NCBI GenBank assembly: GCA_049515175.1
Contig: JBEKUI010000249.1
Span: forward strand, 1-6,715
Origin: JACQNR01 sp049515175
Lineage (GTDB): Bacteria; Acidobacteriota; Terriglobia; UBA7540
Reading direction: 5' to 3'
DNA: 6,715 bases
Positions 5,903 through 6,715 of the stretch are shown here, piece by piece. Numbering within the stretch: the stretch's first letter is position 1; every line of letters starts with the position of its first letter. Position numbers and translations under genes: made by a program. The notes under the pieces were generated by a model. The model ran no database searches. It had not been told where the DNA came from and saw only the letters and a program-made list of their open reading frames with translations.

Positions 5903-6352
5903 CTGGCGGCTACATTCCTGTCGGCGGCCATGCTTTTACCGGGTGTGGTGCAGGCGATGGAAATTCGGCAGTTCGATAAAATGGCGGATCAGGATCAGCA
6001 CGAATATGTCGCTGATCTGGTCATAGGCGCGGAAAAGGTATTGACGGATGAAGGCAGGCCGGATCAGGCCGAACAGGTGCGCAAGCTTTTTACGGAGACA
6101 AAGCCTGGCGATATGGTCCCGGCGGGAGTGGCAGAGTTTGATATAAACTTGGCCTTGGCGCGTGTCGTTGATGCGAAAAGGATCGCAAAAAATCCTGATG
6201 CGCGACGCCTCGAGGTTGAAGATGCGATGATTGTAACTTTGAGAAAGAATAATATTGAGTTGCCGCCGAGTTTTTTAACCGTCAACAGCAATTTCCACCC
6301 CAAGCTCCCGCCGAAAGATGCAAAGAAGAAAGACGACAAAGAGAAGAATTGA
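5882..6352 (+). CDS. Secreted or periplasmic protein of unknown function
   Basis: 156 residues when started at the ATG at 5882, which has a perfect AGGAGG (5871-5876) 5 nt upstream. An in-frame ATG at 5852 would add ten residues (MLQQEMQEVS) ahead of the signal peptide and lacks a ribosome binding site, so it is rejected. Residues 1-25 are a clear signal peptide (MNRFNKF, hydrophobic LAATFLSAAMLLPGVV, cleavage after VQA). The mature part is predicted to be mostly helical (DKMADQDQHEYVADLVIGAEKVL; PDQAEQVRKLFTE; FDINLALARVVDAKRIA; RLEVEDAMIVTLRKN). It has no cysteine, then a Pro-containing linker and a Lys/Asp-rich tail (LPPKDAKKKDDKEKN). I recognise no family and no catalytic motif. It is followed by another secreted-protein gene on the same strand with a related leader sequence, so co-expression is plausible. 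Base composition is less GC-rich than the RraA-family gene. Confidence 0.85.
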   Translation: MNRFNKFLAATFLSAAMLLPGVVQAMEIRQFDKMADQDQHEYVADLVIGAEKVLTDEGRPDQAEQVRKLFTETKPGDMVPAGVAEFDINLALARVVDAKRIAKNPDARRLEVEDAMIVTLRKNNIELPPSFLTVNSNFHPKLPPKDAKKKDDKEKN

Positions 6353-6368
6353 CTCGCCCGGATTGTCA

Positions 6369-6410
6369 CAGGAAATGCAGGGGGTTTCTATGAAGCGGGT
6401 GAACAAATCG
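6369..6410 (+). repeat. Leader/start cassette, copy 2 (partner at 5861-5902)
   Basis: Diverged second copy of the stretch at 5861-5902, in the same orientation about 508 nt away. The ribosome-binding segment is AGGGGG instead of AGGAGG, still at the same distance from an ATG (6390). Here the ATG opens only a 22-codon frame instead of a full signal peptide. This suggests a duplicated gene start that decayed, or a leader ORF. Confidence 0.65.
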
Positions 6411-6458
6411 ACCCAGAGGGCCACATTGCGAAACTCTCCCCCGGGAGGACACCCATGA
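6390..6458 (+). CDS. 22-codon mini-ORF overlapping the next gene's start
   Basis: Encodes MKRVNKSTQRATLRNSPPGG followed by HP. It is basic and has no signal peptide or recognisable motif. It has a ribosome binding site (AGGGGG, 6379-6384) at the same 5-nt spacing as the upstream gene. Its TGA stop (6456-6458) overlaps the ATG at 6455 in the ATGA arrangement typical of translational coupling. The first six codons mirror those of the gene at 5882, so it may be the decayed front of a duplicated copy rather than a functional peptide. Translation is not demonstrated by sequence alone. Confidence 0.35.
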   Translation: MKRVNKSTQRATLRNSPPGGHP

Positions 6459-6715
6459 GTAAACTAGGGGCAAAGCTCAACCTCTGTGGGATGCTATTAC
6501 TGTTGCTGACGCTGCTCGGCGTTGCGTTGCCATCGTTTGCCGGGGATGAGACGGATGAGATCACGTCCCTGAACGTCTGCAACAAAGGGAATGTCAGAAT
6601 TGAGGCGATCAACGTGAGCCCGGCTAGTGGTTACCGTTGGTTCGTACTGGGATGGATTCCCATTCCTCCGCACGAATGCAATAACCTGTTCGCCCAGCAG
6701 GGCGACCATCTGGAC
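6455..6715 (+). CDS. Secreted protein resembling DUF1036, 3'-truncated by the window edge
   Basis: 87 codons are visible, with no stop before the edge. The ATG at 6455 follows GGGAGGA (6443-6449) at 5 nt. Residues 1-29 form a signal peptide (MSKLGAKLN, then CGMLLLLLTLLGVAL and cleavage after SFA). The mature start, SLNVCNKGNVRIEAINVSP followed by GWIPIPPHECNNLF, has the layout of DUF1036 domains: an N-terminal Cys-Asn-Lys, a central Gly-Trp, and a Pro-x-x-Cys (here PHEC) followed by a hydrophobic strand. DUF1036 is an uncharacterised periplasmic domain in which the two cysteines could form a disulfide. The match is from memory of the family pattern and only the first part is visible, so the family call is tentative. 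The reading frame and signal peptide are solid. Confidence 0.75.
   Translation, partial: MSKLGAKLNLCGMLLLLLTLLGVALPSFAGDETDEITSLNVCNKGNVRIEAINVSPASGYRWFVLGWIPIPPHECNNLFAQQGDHLD

Overview
The window looks like chromosomal DNA from an acidobacterium, probably a soil Terriglobia-type lineage. The main reason is the 1,177-residue outer-membrane protein on the minus strand. It joins an N-terminal carboxypeptidase-regulatory-like domain to a TonB-receptor plug and barrel, an architecture that is strongly expanded in Acidobacteria. The TPR fragment and the stand-alone RraA-like enzyme fit the same background. This is inference from protein style, not a database match.

Layout. Positions 1-168 hold no gene I can support. 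A GC-rich hairpin with T-runs on both sides (169-203) and a second stem-loop (221-243) close the minus-strand gene at 251-3784, an Oar/TonB-dependent-receptor-like outer-membrane protein. Its promoter region is readable on the minus strand: a perfect TTGACA -35, an 18-nt spacer and a TATACG -10, with an inverted repeat lying over the -35 box and spacer. On the plus strand there follow a TPR-protein C-terminal piece that looks 5'-truncated (3998-4294) and a complete RraA-family protein (4406-5092). Next is a tRNA-Leu locus (5326-5781). At the right end are a secreted 156-residue protein of unknown function (5882-6352), a 22-codon mini-ORF (6390-6458), and the start of a second secreted protein resembling DUF1036 that runs off the edge (6455-6715).

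The most notable object is the tRNA-Leu locus. The gene at 5450-5781 is a tRNA-Leu(UAA) split between U34 and A35 of the anticodon by a 244-nt group I intron. The intron can be folded by hand into P1 (with a U.G pair at the 5' splice site), P2, P3, P4, P6, P7 and P8, and it ends in the expected omega-G. This is the insertion site and core type of the classic cyanobacterial/plastid trnL intron, found here in a non-cyanobacterial context. About 85 nt upstream lies the 5' half of a different, intronless tRNA-Leu(UAA), broken off just after the anticodon loop. The arrangement suggests that an ordinary tRNA-Leu(UAA) gene was damaged and that the intron-bearing copy now supplies this tRNA. That is inference and needs the rest of the genome.

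The two right-hand secreted-protein units share a duplicated leader/start cassette of about 42 nt (5861-5902 and 6369-6410). In the second copy it opens only the 22-codon ORF, whose stop overlaps the next ATG. This points to duplication followed by decay, or to a coupled leader ORF. No CRISPR array, IS element, transposase or integrase is visible.
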